From assembly GCF_029335485.1 (NCBI RefSeq), contig NZ_JARJLM010000578.1, positions 1-53,045 on the forward strand: a stretch of DNA of 53,045 bases, given 5' to 3'. Origin of the DNA: Cupriavidus basilensis (lineage in GTDB: Bacteria > Pseudomonadota > Gammaproteobacteria > Burkholderiales > Burkholderiaceae). The position numbers and the translations under genes were made by a program. Position 1 is the first letter of the stretch. Every line of letters starts with the position of its first letter. Positions 1 to 7,886 of this stretch are shown piece by piece. The notes below the pieces were generated by a model. The model was not told the origin of the DNA, did no database searches, and worked only from the letters and a program-made list of their open reading frames with translations.

Positions 1-1
1 G

Positions 2-1123
2 GTCCTGCTCGAGAACCGCGGCCGGACGCTGCCCCTGAAGAAGACCGGCACGCTCGCGGTGATCGGGCCGTTGGCCGATGCGCCCGTCGACACCATGGGC
101 AGCTGGTCGGCGGCCGGCAAATCCGGGCAGACGGTCACGCTGCTGCAAGGCGTGCGCGACGCCGTTGGCGACCAGGCCCGGGTGGTCTATGCCCGCGGCG
201 CGAACGTGACCGACGATGCCGGCGTGGTCGGATACCTGAACTTCATGAACTGGGACAAGCCCGAGATCGTGCAGGACAAGCGTGCTCCCGGCGACATGAT
301 TGCCGAGGCCGTGGAAGCAGCACGCGGCGCCGACGCCATCGTGGTCGCCGTAGGCGAGTCGCGCGGCATGTCGCATGAGGCATCGAGCCGTACGAGCCTG
401 TCCTTGCCGGGCGGCCAGGAGACCCTGCTCAAGGCGCTCAGGACGACCGGCAAGCCGCTGGTGGTGGTACTGATGAACGGCCGCCCCCTGACGCTCGCCT
501 GGGAAAAGGAGAACGCCGATGCCCTGCTCGAGACCTGGTACGCCGGCACCGAGGGCGGCCATGCGATTGCCGATGTATTGTTCGGCGACTACAACCCATC
601 GGGCAAGCTGCCCATTTCCTTCCCGCGTTCGCTGGGGCAGATCCCGACCTATTACAACCATCTGCGCATCGGACGCCCTTTCGTGCCGGGCAAGCCGCCG
701 AACTATACTTCGCAATACTTCGAAGAGCCGTCCGGCCCGCTGTATCCGTTCGGCTATGGCCTGAGCTATACGGACTTCAGCGTGTCCGACATCACGCTAT
801 CGAGCCCGGCCATGCCGCGCCATGGCCGGATCGAGGCCAGCGTGACGGTGACCAACACCGGGGAGCGCGACGGGGAGACGGTGGTCCAGCTCTATATCCA
901 GGATGTCGCCGCCTCTGTGGTGAGGCCGGTGAAGGAGTTGAAGGACTTCCGCAAGCTCATGCTCAAGGCGGGCGAGGCGCGCGTGGTGCATTTCACCATC
1001 GACGAGGACAAGCTGAAATTCTTCAACGCCAGGCTCGAATACGCCGCCGAGGCGGGGGATTTCAAGGTGCAGATCGGGCTGGACTCGGAGACGGTGCGGG
1101 AACGGGGGTTCGCGCTGCGCTAG
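2..1123 (+). CDS. Glycoside hydrolase family 3 beta-glucosidase, C-terminal part
   Basis: The frame is open from the first bases of the window (VLLENRGRTLPL, then LAVIGPLAD), so the 5' part, including the N-terminal barrel with the nucleophile aspartate, lies upstream. What remains is the GH3 C-terminal alpha/beta domain (VVAVGESRGMSHEASSR; VLMNGRPL; GTEGGHAIADVLFGDYNPSGKLPISFP), then a fibronectin-III-like domain over the last 110 residues or so (EASVTVTNTGERDGETVVQLYI). The order matches BglX-type periplasmic beta-glucosidases, which release terminal beta-linked glucose from oligosaccharides. The signal peptide would be outside the window, so location is inferred from the family. No partner sugar genes are visible here. 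Confidence 0.93.
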   Translation, partial: VLLENRGRTLPLKKTGTLAVIGPLADAPVDTMGSWSAAGKSGQTVTLLQGVRDAVGDQARVVYARGANVTDDAGVVGYLNFMNWDKPEIVQDKRAPGDMIAEAVEAARGADAIVVAVGESRGMSHEASSRTSLSLPGGQETLLKALRTTGKPLVVVLMNGRPLTLAWEKENADALLETWYAGTEGGHAIADVLFGDYNPSGKLPISFPRSLGQIPTYYNHLRIGRPFVPGKPPNYTSQYFEEPSGPLYPFGYGLSYTDFSVSDITLSSPAMPRHGRIEASVTVTNTGERDGETVVQLYIQDVAASVVRPVKELKDFRKLMLKAGEARVVHFTIDEDKLKFFNARLEYAAEAGDFKVQIGLDSETVRERGFALR

Positions 1124-1221
1124 CCTGGCTGGCGGGGCTGGCCATGCAGCCGGGCAGGTCAGGTCCCTCCAGGCTGTTCCAGCCACTCACGGCCTGACGT
1201 CAGCCCCCGGCCCCGCTTTGT

Positions 1222-1249
1222 CTTGTCCTTGCTACAAAGCAAGGGCAAG
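1222..1249. promoter_or_regulatory. Near-perfect inverted repeat upstream of the tetR-type gene
   Basis: CTTGTCCTTGCT and AGCAAGGGCAAG flank a 4-base ACAA loop; 11 of 12 positions pair. It lies between the end of the glucosidase gene and the TetR gene. No T-run follows on the plus strand, so a second regulator site or part of the tetR promoter is at least as likely as a terminator. Confidence 0.4.
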
Positions 1250-1260
1250 GTGCTAGAATA

Positions 1261-1284
1261 ATAAATCCGTCTGGCTGGATTTAT
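1261..1284. promoter_or_regulatory. Palindromic operator candidate overlapping the tetR ribosome binding region
   Basis: ATAAATCC and GGATTTAT form a perfect 8-bp inverted repeat with an 8-base spacer, ending one base before the start codon of the TetR gene. A dimeric TetR repressor typically binds such a site. Its position suggests autoregulation by blocking transcription or ribosome access. The assignment to this TetR protein is inference from position and symmetry. Confidence 0.55.
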
Positions 1285-1285
1285 C

Positions 1286-1861
1286 ATGTCCGAAGCAAGC
1301 AAGCGTCTCAAGAACCCTGAACTGATCCGGACCCAGTGCCTCTCGGTCGTGCGGGACCTGCTGGTCTCTGACGGCCCCGAGTCGGTTACGCTCGACCTGG
1401 TGGCGCAACGCGCCGGCGTGAGCAAGGGAGGCCTGCAGTATCACTACCGCAGCAAGAACGCCCTGCTCGAAGCCCTGTGCGAGCAGCTCTTCGAGGAATT
1501 CGACAGCCGCTATCAACGCGCGCTGTCCGCCGAGCCGGATGGTCCCGGCAAACACGCCCGCGCCTACATCAGGACATGCTTCGACAGCACCTCGCCCAAC
1601 AACGCCATTGGAACGCAGCGTGCCATTGCCATGCTGGCCTTGACGCTCCCCAGCTGCCGCCAGGGATGGAGCCAGCGCATGAGGGACGCCATCGCGCATG
1701 ACCCCGCCGACACCACTGCCGAAGATCGGCTCCTGATCTGCCGCCTGGCGGGAGATGGCATGTGGTACGCGGAAATGTTCGAGGTCTATGACGTCGATGC
1801 GCCCCGCAAGGCACGTCTGCTGGCATCGTTGCTGGCGATGTGCGACAGGGCCACGCACTAG
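1286..1861 (+). CDS. TetR/AcrR family transcriptional regulator
   Basis: A 191-residue protein. The N-terminal helix-turn-helix is at about residues 30-60 (TLDLVAQRAGVSKGGLQYHY followed by RSKNALLEAL), which is the classical TetR DNA-binding signature. The C-terminal ligand-binding half carries no feature that names an effector. The ATG is preceded by a short GGA and by the palindrome at 1261-1284, so the gene is probably autoregulated. The next gene downstream is a pentapeptide-repeat protein about 125 bases away on the same strand, and the glucosidase upstream reads the same way. No efflux or degradation operon sits divergently, so the target regulon is unknown. Confidence 0.9.
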   Translation: MSEASKRLKNPELIRTQCLSVVRDLLVSDGPESVTLDLVAQRAGVSKGGLQYHYRSKNALLEALCEQLFEEFDSRYQRALSAEPDGPGKHARAYIRTCFDSTSPNNAIGTQRAIAMLALTLPSCRQGWSQRMRDAIAHDPADTTAEDRLLICRLAGDGMWYAEMFEVYDVDAPRKARLLASLLAMCDRATH

Positions 1862-1987
1862 ACACAATGTATTGACGCACTCGCTCGTCGATCGCTTGCC
1901 TCATCCTCTCGGACACACCCAGGTGACCAAGGGCGGCACTTCCAAAACAGAATCAAGGCGTCATCCGACGTTCCTTCCGCCAATCCC

Positions 1988-2683
1988 ATGCCCATACCAT
2001 CCCCCCACATCATCAGCAATGCCGGGCTCTCGCGCAACGGCATCCTCGAGATGCTTGCGCAACGGCCGGCCGCGCTCCGTTTCGCGCAATGCAGCTTCGA
2101 CGACCTGGACCTGAGCGGCCTGGACTTTTCGTCCGTGGAATTCCTGATGTGCACCTTTGCGGGCGCGCAGCTGAGAAAGGCGAACCTCGCCGAGTCGAAA
2201 TGGATGCGCTGCAAGGCCGCCGGCGCCGACTTCACCCTGGTCGACGCCACGGAAGCGCGCTTCTGCAACAGCGACCTGAACAACACGCAATGGGAGCGCG
2301 CGCGGCTGGCCGGCGCCCTCTTCACGGAAACCAAGCTGACCGGCGCCCGGTTCCGCGAAACCGCCACCCTGGGCCTCGTTTTCCACAACACCCTTCTCGT
2401 CGGCAGCGACCTGCGCGGCTTGTCGTTCCGCAAGCAACGCCTGGAGCAACTCGACCTGTCCGATGCCGACCTCGCCGGCTGCGATTTCCGGGATACCGTG
2501 TTCGAGGGCGGCAGCCTGCGTGACGCCAACCTGAAGCACGCCCGCTTCGATGGCGCGGACCTCCGCCTGGCCGAACTCGGCGGGCTGAGCCTCACGACCG
2601 CCGCGGCCTCGTTCAAGGGAGCCATCATCTCCGTTGGACAGGCCGCCGAGATGGTCGGGCAGGCGGGCATCCGCGTCGGCTGA
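1988..2683 (+). CDS. Pentapeptide-repeat protein
   Basis: A 231-residue protein in which most residues from about 35 to 205 fall in A(D/N)LXX-type pentapeptides: CSFDDLDLSGLDFSSVEF, RKANLAESKWMRC, DLNNTQWERARLAGALF, LTGARFRETATLGLVF, LDLSDADLAGCDFRDTVF and RDANLKHARFDGADLRLAEL. Such repeats fold as a right-handed quadrilateral beta-helix. The family includes DNA mimics that protect gyrase (Qnr, McbG) and many proteins of unknown role, and the sequence does not separate these. There is no signal peptide or membrane helix, so it is probably cytoplasmic. It follows the TetR gene on the same strand and may be its target, but the 126-base gap leaves that open. Confidence 0.88.
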   Translation: MPIPSPHIISNAGLSRNGILEMLAQRPAALRFAQCSFDDLDLSGLDFSSVEFLMCTFAGAQLRKANLAESKWMRCKAAGADFTLVDATEARFCNSDLNNTQWERARLAGALFTETKLTGARFRETATLGLVFHNTLLVGSDLRGLSFRKQRLEQLDLSDADLAGCDFRDTVFEGGSLRDANLKHARFDGADLRLAELGGLSLTTAAASFKGAIISVGQAAEMVGQAGIRVG

Positions 2684-2880
2684 ACCGGCGTTGGAACGCC
2701 AGGATTCCGTGCTGGCTTCCGTCTCCGTTGCCCGGCCCGGAATCCGGCATCGCGCGTACGGCAACCCGGCGCCAGGACAAGTGGACGCCGGCGAAGGGTT
2801 GCAACCGGTGAGCAGTTCAGCGCGCCGGCGTCGGCGGCAAGGCCGCTCCTCCGCCATGCCCTGCCCGAATTCCTGGCCTC

Positions 2881-3846
2881 CTACGCTTCCGAGCCGGGCT
2901 TCGGCTCCCCGTGCTTGATTCGGCGGCTCTGGAACAGGATTTCGCACACCCCGCGCAGCCAGCGATTGGCGGGATCGTGGTGGAAGCGAGCATGCCAATG
3001 CTGCTTGACGGTGAAGGGCGGGATGGCCACTGGGCAAGCCAGAACGGATAAATTGGTCATTGCCGCCAGCGTCTCGCCAATATGGCGCGGCACGGTGGCG
3101 ATCAGGTCGGTCGATGCGACGATTGCCGCCAGTCCAAGGAAGCCGGGGAGTTCAAGCATGATGTTGCGGTGGATCTGTTGCTCCTCCAGCGCGCGCTCCA
3201 GCACTTGCGCGCCCGTGCCCCCGACAATGCCGATGTGACCTTCGCCGCAATAGCGCTGCAGCGTGAGTTGCTGCGCAATGCGGGCATGGCGCGCATTGAC
3301 CAGGCACACCCAATCCTGCGGAAACAAGGTTTGCTGGTAGAAGCCCGCGTCAAGCCAGGGCACCAGGCCGAGCGCCAGGTCTGCCTCGCCGGACTGCAGC
3401 GCCGCCGCCGTATTGCCGTCGATACGCGCCGCCACCAGCCGAACGCAAGGAGCAAAGGTGCGCACGTGCGCCAGCAACTGCGGCAACAGCGTGATGTGGC
3501 TGGCGTCAGTCATGCAAATGCGGAAGGTACGTTCCGCCGTGGCGGGGTCGAAACTGACATCGCACGTGGTGAGCAAGCGCAAAGACTCCAGCGCGTTGCG
3601 GGCGGTCTCGATCAGCGCATCGGCGCGGGGCGTCGGCTGCATGCCGGAGGGCGTGCGAACGAACAGCGGATCGTTCAGCTGGCGGCGCAGCTTGCCCAGC
3701 CAGATGCTGACCGTGGACTGGCTTTGTCCCAGCGCCGCCGCCGACTGCGTGACGCTGCGCGTTCGGTAGAGCAGATCCAGCAGCCTGAGCATGCGGGGCT
3801 CAATCAGGTCGTCGTCGGGATTCGGGGCGAGCGCAGTGTGCGGCAT
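2881..3846 (-). CDS. LysR family transcriptional regulator, divergent to the PanE-AroQ operon
   Basis: The N-terminal winged helix-turn-helix (LLDLLYRTRSVTQSAAALGQ, then SQSTVSIWLGKLRRQLNDPLFVRT) and the C-terminal co-inducer domain (FRICMTDASHITLLPQLLAH; ADLALGLVPWL) are typical of LysR activators. The frame could begin at a TTG at 3882, but I prefer the ATG at 3846 (MPHTALAP). It gives a usual-length protein of about 321 residues, and the TTG lies inside a perfect LysR-type box at 3869-3883. Neither start has a strong Shine-Dalgarno sequence. The gene is divergent from the catabolic operon starting at 3981, the usual layout for a LysR activator and its target. Confidence 0.92.
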   Translation of the reverse strand: MPHTALAPNPDDDLIEPRMLRLLDLLYRTRSVTQSAAALGQSQSTVSIWLGKLRRQLNDPLFVRTPSGMQPTPRADALIETARNALESLRLLTTCDVSFDPATAERTFRICMTDASHITLLPQLLAHVRTFAPCVRLVAARIDGNTAAALQSGEADLALGLVPWLDAGFYQQTLFPQDWVCLVNARHARIAQQLTLQRYCGEGHIGIVGGTGAQVLERALEEQQIHRNIMLELPGFLGLAAIVASTDLIATVPRHIGETLAAMTNLSVLACPVAIPPFTVKQHWHARFHHDPANRWLRGVCEILFQSRRIKHGEPKPGSEA

Positions 3847-3868
3847 GCGGTATGTGCGGCGTATGCGT

Positions 3869-3883
3869 ATTGCATTTCGCAAT
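3869..3883. promoter_or_regulatory. LysR-type T-N11-A binding box
   Basis: ATTGC-ATTTC-GCAAT is a perfect 5-bp inverted repeat that satisfies the LysR T-N11-A rule. It lies between the divergent LysR gene (start 3846) and the operon start at 3981. A partial ATTGC half-site follows near 3891. It is the likely recognition site for autorepression and activation. Confidence 0.6.
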
Positions 3884-3980
3884 GAACAGTATTGCCTTCA
3901 TTGTATTTACCAAATAGGCCGAGGTCCATATCGTTTCACCTGTGGCTGCGCCCCCTTTCGGCGCGGCATAAGGAGACAAG

Positions 3981-4931
3981 GTGAAGATTTATGTCCTCGG
4001 TGCCGGCGCGCTCGGTTGCGCGATCGGCGGAACGTTGGCCAGGGCTGGCTCGGACGTCACACTGATCGATCGCTTCCAGGCGCACGTCGATGCCGTCCAT
4101 CGCGATGGCCTGCTCATGCGGGACGGCGATTCGGAAATCCGCGTCCGGGTGAAGGCTGCCACCGGCTGCGCCGGCCTGGCGCCGGCCGATCTGGTGATCG
4201 TGCTCGTCAAATCCTTCCATACCGCGCAAGCCATTGCTTCAGCCATGCCCATCGTCGGCGCGCAGACCTCGGTCATGTCGCTGCAAAACGGCATGGGCCA
4301 TGAAGACATCCTGGCGCAGGCAGTGGGCCGCGCACGCGTGCTGGCCGGCAAGACCTATGTCGGCGGGGTATTCCTGGGCCCGGGCCGCATCATTGCCGGC
4401 ACCCGGGGCAAGCTCACCATCATCGGCGAACTCGACGGCGCGCTGAGCGACCGCGTGCGCGCCATCGCGGCGGAGTTCGAGCGCGCCGGCCTGCGCACCG
4501 ACGTCAGCGACAACATCGTCGGCACCATGTGGGACAAGTTGCTGATCAACGTCGCCACCGGCGCGCTCAGCGGCATCACCCGCCTGCCCTATGGCGGCCT
4601 CTACGCCGTACCCGAGGCCGAGGCTTGCGCCGTGGCTGCGGTTGCCGAAGCCATGGCGGTGGCGCGTGCCAACGACGTGAAGCTCTCGATTGCCCAGCCG
4701 CGCGACGCCTGGGTGATGGCGGCAGACGGGCTGCCGCCGGATTTCAAGGCATCCATGCTGCAGAGCCTGGAAAAAGGCGCCGCCACCGAAGTCGATTTCA
4801 TCAACGGCGCGGTGGTGCGGGCGGGAGCGCGCTGCGGCGTGCCGACGCCGGTCAACCAGGCGCTGGTGGCGTGCATCAAGGGCATCGAGCACGGCCTGAC
4901 CCAGCAGCCTGCCGCCGCGGGGAGCCAATGA
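3981..4931 (+). CDS. 2-dehydropantoate 2-reductase family (ApbA/PanE-like) oxidoreductase
   Basis: A 316-residue protein with an N-terminal NAD(P)-binding Rossmann motif (KIYVLGAGALGCAIGGTLAR). The family segments LVKSFHTAQAI, SLQNGMGHEDIL and NIVGTMWDKLLINVATGALS supply substrate and catalytic residues (K, N, and K in WDKLLIN). PanE reduces ketopantoate for CoA synthesis, but relatives reduce other 2-oxo acids. The placement as first gene of a catabolic operon suggests a substrate other than ketopantoate. The GTG start at 3981 has AGGAGA 4 bases upstream. The next gene begins one base after the stop, so the two are translationally coupled. Confidence 0.88.
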   Translation: MKIYVLGAGALGCAIGGTLARAGSDVTLIDRFQAHVDAVHRDGLLMRDGDSEIRVRVKAATGCAGLAPADLVIVLVKSFHTAQAIASAMPIVGAQTSVMSLQNGMGHEDILAQAVGRARVLAGKTYVGGVFLGPGRIIAGTRGKLTIIGELDGALSDRVRAIAAEFERAGLRTDVSDNIVGTMWDKLLINVATGALSGITRLPYGGLYAVPEAEACAVAAVAEAMAVARANDVKLSIAQPRDAWVMAADGLPPDFKASMLQSLEKGAATEVDFINGAVVRAGARCGVPTPVNQALVACIKGIEHGLTQQPAAAGSQ

Positions 4932-4932
4932 C

Positions 4933-5319
4933 ATGGCAGCCGCAAGCAAAGCCTATGTGGAGCATGCCGCCATCCGGGTCAGGGACATCCACTGGCATAT
5001 CCGCTTTTTCCGCGACGTGCTGGGCATGGCCATGCGCGAGATCGACGGCACGCAGGCGCAGCCGCGCCAGTACTGGACACTCGGCGGCATGCAGTTCATC
5101 GCCAGCCCGGACTTCGACGGCCCCGAAGGCCGGCTCGCCCACCTTGGCGTGATGTGCGAGGACCTGGAAGCCGCGCTCGCCGCGGCCGCATCGTTCGGCG
5201 TGAGCGAGATGCCCCAGGGCCGCAACTGGCTGCGCCTGCCGGACGGCCTCGCCGTCGAACTCATTCAAGCCAGCCCCGGCGCGGTAGCGCAGGCCCTGGC
5301 CATCAATCCCCGTGCCTGA
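4933..5319 (+). CDS. VOC (glyoxalase/bleomycin resistance fold) protein
   Basis: A 128-residue single-module vicinal oxygen chelate protein. It has an N-terminal VEHAAIRVRDIHWHIRFF strand-helix unit, a central DGPEGRLAHLGVMCEDLE, and a C-terminal LPDGLAVELIQ carrying the usual metal-ligand glutamate. Histidines near residues 10 and 60 could complete a metal site. VOC proteins include epimerases, dioxygenases and lyases, so the reaction cannot be read from sequence. The ATG follows the preceding stop after one base, with GGAG at 4921-4924. Its place between a reductase and a hydratase points to an isomerase or lyase step in the same pathway, which is inference. Confidence 0.82.
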   Translation: MAAASKAYVEHAAIRVRDIHWHIRFFRDVLGMAMREIDGTQAQPRQYWTLGGMQFIASPDFDGPEGRLAHLGVMCEDLEAALAAAASFGVSEMPQGRNWLRLPDGLAVELIQASPGAVAQALAINPRA

Positions 5320-5332
5320 CAAGGATATGGCA

Positions 5333-5782
5333 ATGAGCGAAGAACGTTACTGGGACGACGCCCGCGTGGGCGACGAATGCATCAGCCCCGCCTACGAGGT
5401 GACCGAGGCCCGCGTCATGGCCTACGCCGACCTGACGGGTGACCACACCCCTGTGCACACCGACGAGGCATATGCCAGGACCACGCCGTTCGGCACGCGG
5501 GTGGCACACGGCCTGTTCGGCCTTTCGATTGCCGACGGGCTGAAGACCGTCAGCGAATACCGCTTCCTGCCCGGCATGTCGCTCGGCTGGACCTGGGATT
5601 TCCTGGGTCCGATCAAGCTCGGCGACACGCTGCACGTCAGGTTTCGCGTGGGCAGCATGCGCGAGTCGAAGAGCAAGCCCGGCTGGGGCATCGTGGTACT
5701 GCCCTCCGAGCTGATCAACCAGCGCGGCGAAGTCGTGCAGAAAGGCGAGCATCGCCTGATGATTCCGCGGAGACCGGCATGA
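5333..5782 (+). CDS. MaoC family (R)-specific enoyl-CoA hydratase-like dehydratase
   Basis: A hot-dog fold protein of 149 residues from the ATG at 5333. That start is chosen because AAGGA at 5321-5325 lies 7 bases before it. An upstream GTG at 5312 and an ATG at 5327 are too far from or too close to this site. The hydratase motif is intact: YADLTGDHTPVHTDEAYAR holds the Asp and, five residues later, the His of the MaoC/PhaJ catalytic pair, and GTRVAHGLF follows. It should add water to, or remove it from, a CoA thioester, fitting the CoA-transferase encoded next. The stop overlaps the next start as ATGA. Confidence 0.9.
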   Translation: MSEERYWDDARVGDECISPAYEVTEARVMAYADLTGDHTPVHTDEAYARTTPFGTRVAHGLFGLSIADGLKTVSEYRFLPGMSLGWTWDFLGPIKLGDTLHVRFRVGSMRESKSKPGWGIVVLPSELINQRGEVVQKGEHRLMIPRRPA

Positions 5783-7005
5783 CGCAAGCGCTTCCCCTGG
5801 ATGGCATCCGTGTCATCGACTACAGCCACTTCCTGGCGGGCCCCTACCTGAGCCGTTGCCTTGCCGCGCTGGGCGCGGAGGTGATCAAGGTCGAGCGTCC
5901 CACCACGGGCGACGCCGGGCGCCAGCACCCCTACTTCGTCGATGGGCAAAGCGGCTACTTCCTGCAGCAGAACATGGGAAAAAAGGGCCTATGCATCAAC
6001 CTCAAGGACCCGCGCGGCCTGGAACTGATGCACAGGCTGGCCGATACGGCCGACGTGTTCGTCGAGAACTACCGGCCGGGGGCACTGGACAAGCTCGGCC
6101 TTGGCTACAAGGCCCTGAGCGAGCGCAACCCGAAGCTGGTGTATTGCTCGGTCTCGGCCTATGGCCACACCGGCCCGGATTCGCATCGTGCCGGCTTCGG
6201 GCTGATCGCGGAAGCCAAGAGCGGCATCATGCAGATGGTCGGCTCGCCCGGCGAGGCCCCGCCGTTGCTGCGCATTGCGCTGGGTGACATGTACACCGGC
6301 ATCCACGGCGTGGCTTCGGTCTGCGCCGCCCTGCTGGGCCGGGTCAAGTCCGGCCGCGGGCAGCACATCGACATGGCCCTGTATGACTGCCTGGTGTCGA
6401 TGCACGAGTACGCGGTGCAGTGCTACACGATGTCGGGCGGCCAGGAAGTGCCGGTGCAGACCGGCCACGACCTGCCGCAGTCGACCCTCTACGGTGTCTT
6501 TACCGCATCGGACGGCTACGTCGTTATCGCGGCCCAGGTCGACGATGCGTGGAAGCGCTTCGCCGCCCTGGTCGGCGGCGAGGCGTTCGCCGCCGACACG
6601 CGGATGCACACCGCCGCTGGCCGCAATGCCCACCGCGCGGAGATCCTGCCGGTCGCACGCGGCTGGGTGGCGCAGCGCACGGTCGCGCAATGCCTGGTGG
6701 CGCTCGATGCCATCGACGTGCCGTGCGCCAAGGTGCAACGCATTGACGAAGTGCTGGCCGATCCGCAAGTAGCGGCACGCGGCATGGTGATCGAGCAGGC
6801 GCATCCGCTGCTCGGCAAGGTGCGGCTGCCCAACCTGCCGTTCCGCTTCTCGGACTGCGACACCACGCAGAAAATGCCGGCACCCCTGATGGGCCAGCAC
6901 AACCTGGACATCGCTGCCGAGCTTGGCTTCACGGCCGCGCAGATCGACGCAATGGTGAACGACGGCGTGCTGTATGCCGAGGCCACTGCAAGGAGCACGA
7001 CATGA
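5779..7005 (+). CDS. CaiB/BaiF family (class III) CoA-transferase
   Basis: A 408-residue class III CoA-transferase. The N-terminal signature (LDGIRVIDYSHFLAGPY, GAEVIKVERP), the GKKGLCINLKDPRG segment and VFVENYRPGALDKLGLGY are typical. The expected catalytic aspartate is at about residue 170 in LRIALGDMYTGIHG, the usual place (Asp169 in the formyl-CoA transferase Frc). These enzymes move CoA from a donor such as succinyl-CoA to a carboxylic acid. With the MaoC hydratase just upstream (4-base overlap), the pair would activate an acid and hydrate the resulting enoyl-CoA. It also overlaps the AroE-like gene by 4 bases. Confidence 0.93.
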   Translation: MTQALPLDGIRVIDYSHFLAGPYLSRCLAALGAEVIKVERPTTGDAGRQHPYFVDGQSGYFLQQNMGKKGLCINLKDPRGLELMHRLADTADVFVENYRPGALDKLGLGYKALSERNPKLVYCSVSAYGHTGPDSHRAGFGLIAEAKSGIMQMVGSPGEAPPLLRIALGDMYTGIHGVASVCAALLGRVKSGRGQHIDMALYDCLVSMHEYAVQCYTMSGGQEVPVQTGHDLPQSTLYGVFTASDGYVVIAAQVDDAWKRFAALVGGEAFAADTRMHTAAGRNAHRAEILPVARGWVAQRTVAQCLVALDAIDVPCAKVQRIDEVLADPQVAARGMVIEQAHPLLGKVRLPNLPFRFSDCDTTQKMPAPLMGQHNLDIAAELGFTAAQIDAMVNDGVLYAEATARSTT

Positions 7006-7823
7006 CCGACCGCTACGCCGTGATCGGCAATCCTATCGGCCACACCAAGTCGCCGCTGATCCATGGTGAATTCGCGCGGGCCACCGCGCAGGATATGGAA
7101 TACATTGCGATCGAGGGGCCGCTCGAGGGCGTTGCCGAGGCGCTGCTGGCCTTCCGCGACGCCGGCGGGCGCGGCATGAACGTGACCGCGCCATTCAAGC
7201 TGCAGGCCTATGAACTCGCCACCGACAGGCTGGAGCGCGCACAACTGGCAGGGGCGGCCAACGCGCTGAAATTCGAGGGCGGCCGCATCCTCGCCGACAA
7301 CTTCGACGGCGTGGGGCTCCTCAACGACATCCAGCGCAATCTCGGCTTCTCGCTGGCGGGCAAGCGCGTGCTGGTGCTCGGCGCGGGCGGTGCCGCCCGC
7401 GGGGCATTGCTGCCTTTCCTGCAAGCGGAGCCGGCGGAAGTGGTCATTGCGAACCGAACCGTCGAAAAAGCGTCCGCGCTCGCCAGCCAGTTCGCCGCGC
7501 ATGGCCGGGTGAGCGGCTGCGGCTACCAGGACCTGGCGCGCGAACGCTTCGACCTGGTCGTCAATGCCACCTCCGCGAGCCTCAAGGGCGGGTTGCCGCC
7601 GGTGCCGGCCGATGCCTTCGTCCGGGCAGCGCTTGCCTATGAGCTGGTCTACGGCAAGGGGCTCACGCCCTTCCTGCGCTTCGCGCAAAACGCGGGGGCG
7701 GCATCATTGGCCGACGGCGTCGGCATGCTGGTGGAACAAGCCGCTGAAGCCTTCGCCTGGTGGCGCGGCGTCCGGCCCGAGACACGGGATCTGATCCGGC
7801 GCATGACCGTGCCCTTGGTGTAG
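7002..7823 (+). CDS. AroE-like shikimate/quinate dehydrogenase family protein
   Basis: A 273-residue member of the shikimate dehydrogenase family. The N-terminal catalytic domain has YAVIGNPIGHTKSPLIHGEF and NVTAPFK with the catalytic Lys at about 66. The catalytic Asp is at about 102 in DNFDGVG. The NADP-binding domain has LVLGAGGAARGAL and NRT, and the C-terminus has YELVYGKGLTPFL. It departs from housekeeping AroE: the canonical HS.S of the carboxylate pocket reads HTKS, HN reads HG, NVTVPFK reads NVTAPFK and NTDG reads NFDG. In an operon with CoA-transferase and hydratase genes, this suggests a catabolic paralogue using shikimate, quinate or a related cyclitol acid. The start overlaps the upstream stop (ATGA). 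Confidence 0.88.
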   Translation: MTDRYAVIGNPIGHTKSPLIHGEFARATAQDMEYIAIEGPLEGVAEALLAFRDAGGRGMNVTAPFKLQAYELATDRLERAQLAGAANALKFEGGRILADNFDGVGLLNDIQRNLGFSLAGKRVLVLGAGGAARGALLPFLQAEPAEVVIANRTVEKASALASQFAAHGRVSGCGYQDLARERFDLVVNATSASLKGGLPPVPADAFVRAALAYELVYGKGLTPFLRFAQNAGAASLADGVGMLVEQAAEAFAWWRGVRPETRDLIRRMTVPLV

Positions 7824-7886
7824 GACGCGAAGCGGATCCGCAGGTCCGGGTCAGCTGAAATCCCGATTCAGAAAAGGAGTACGGCC

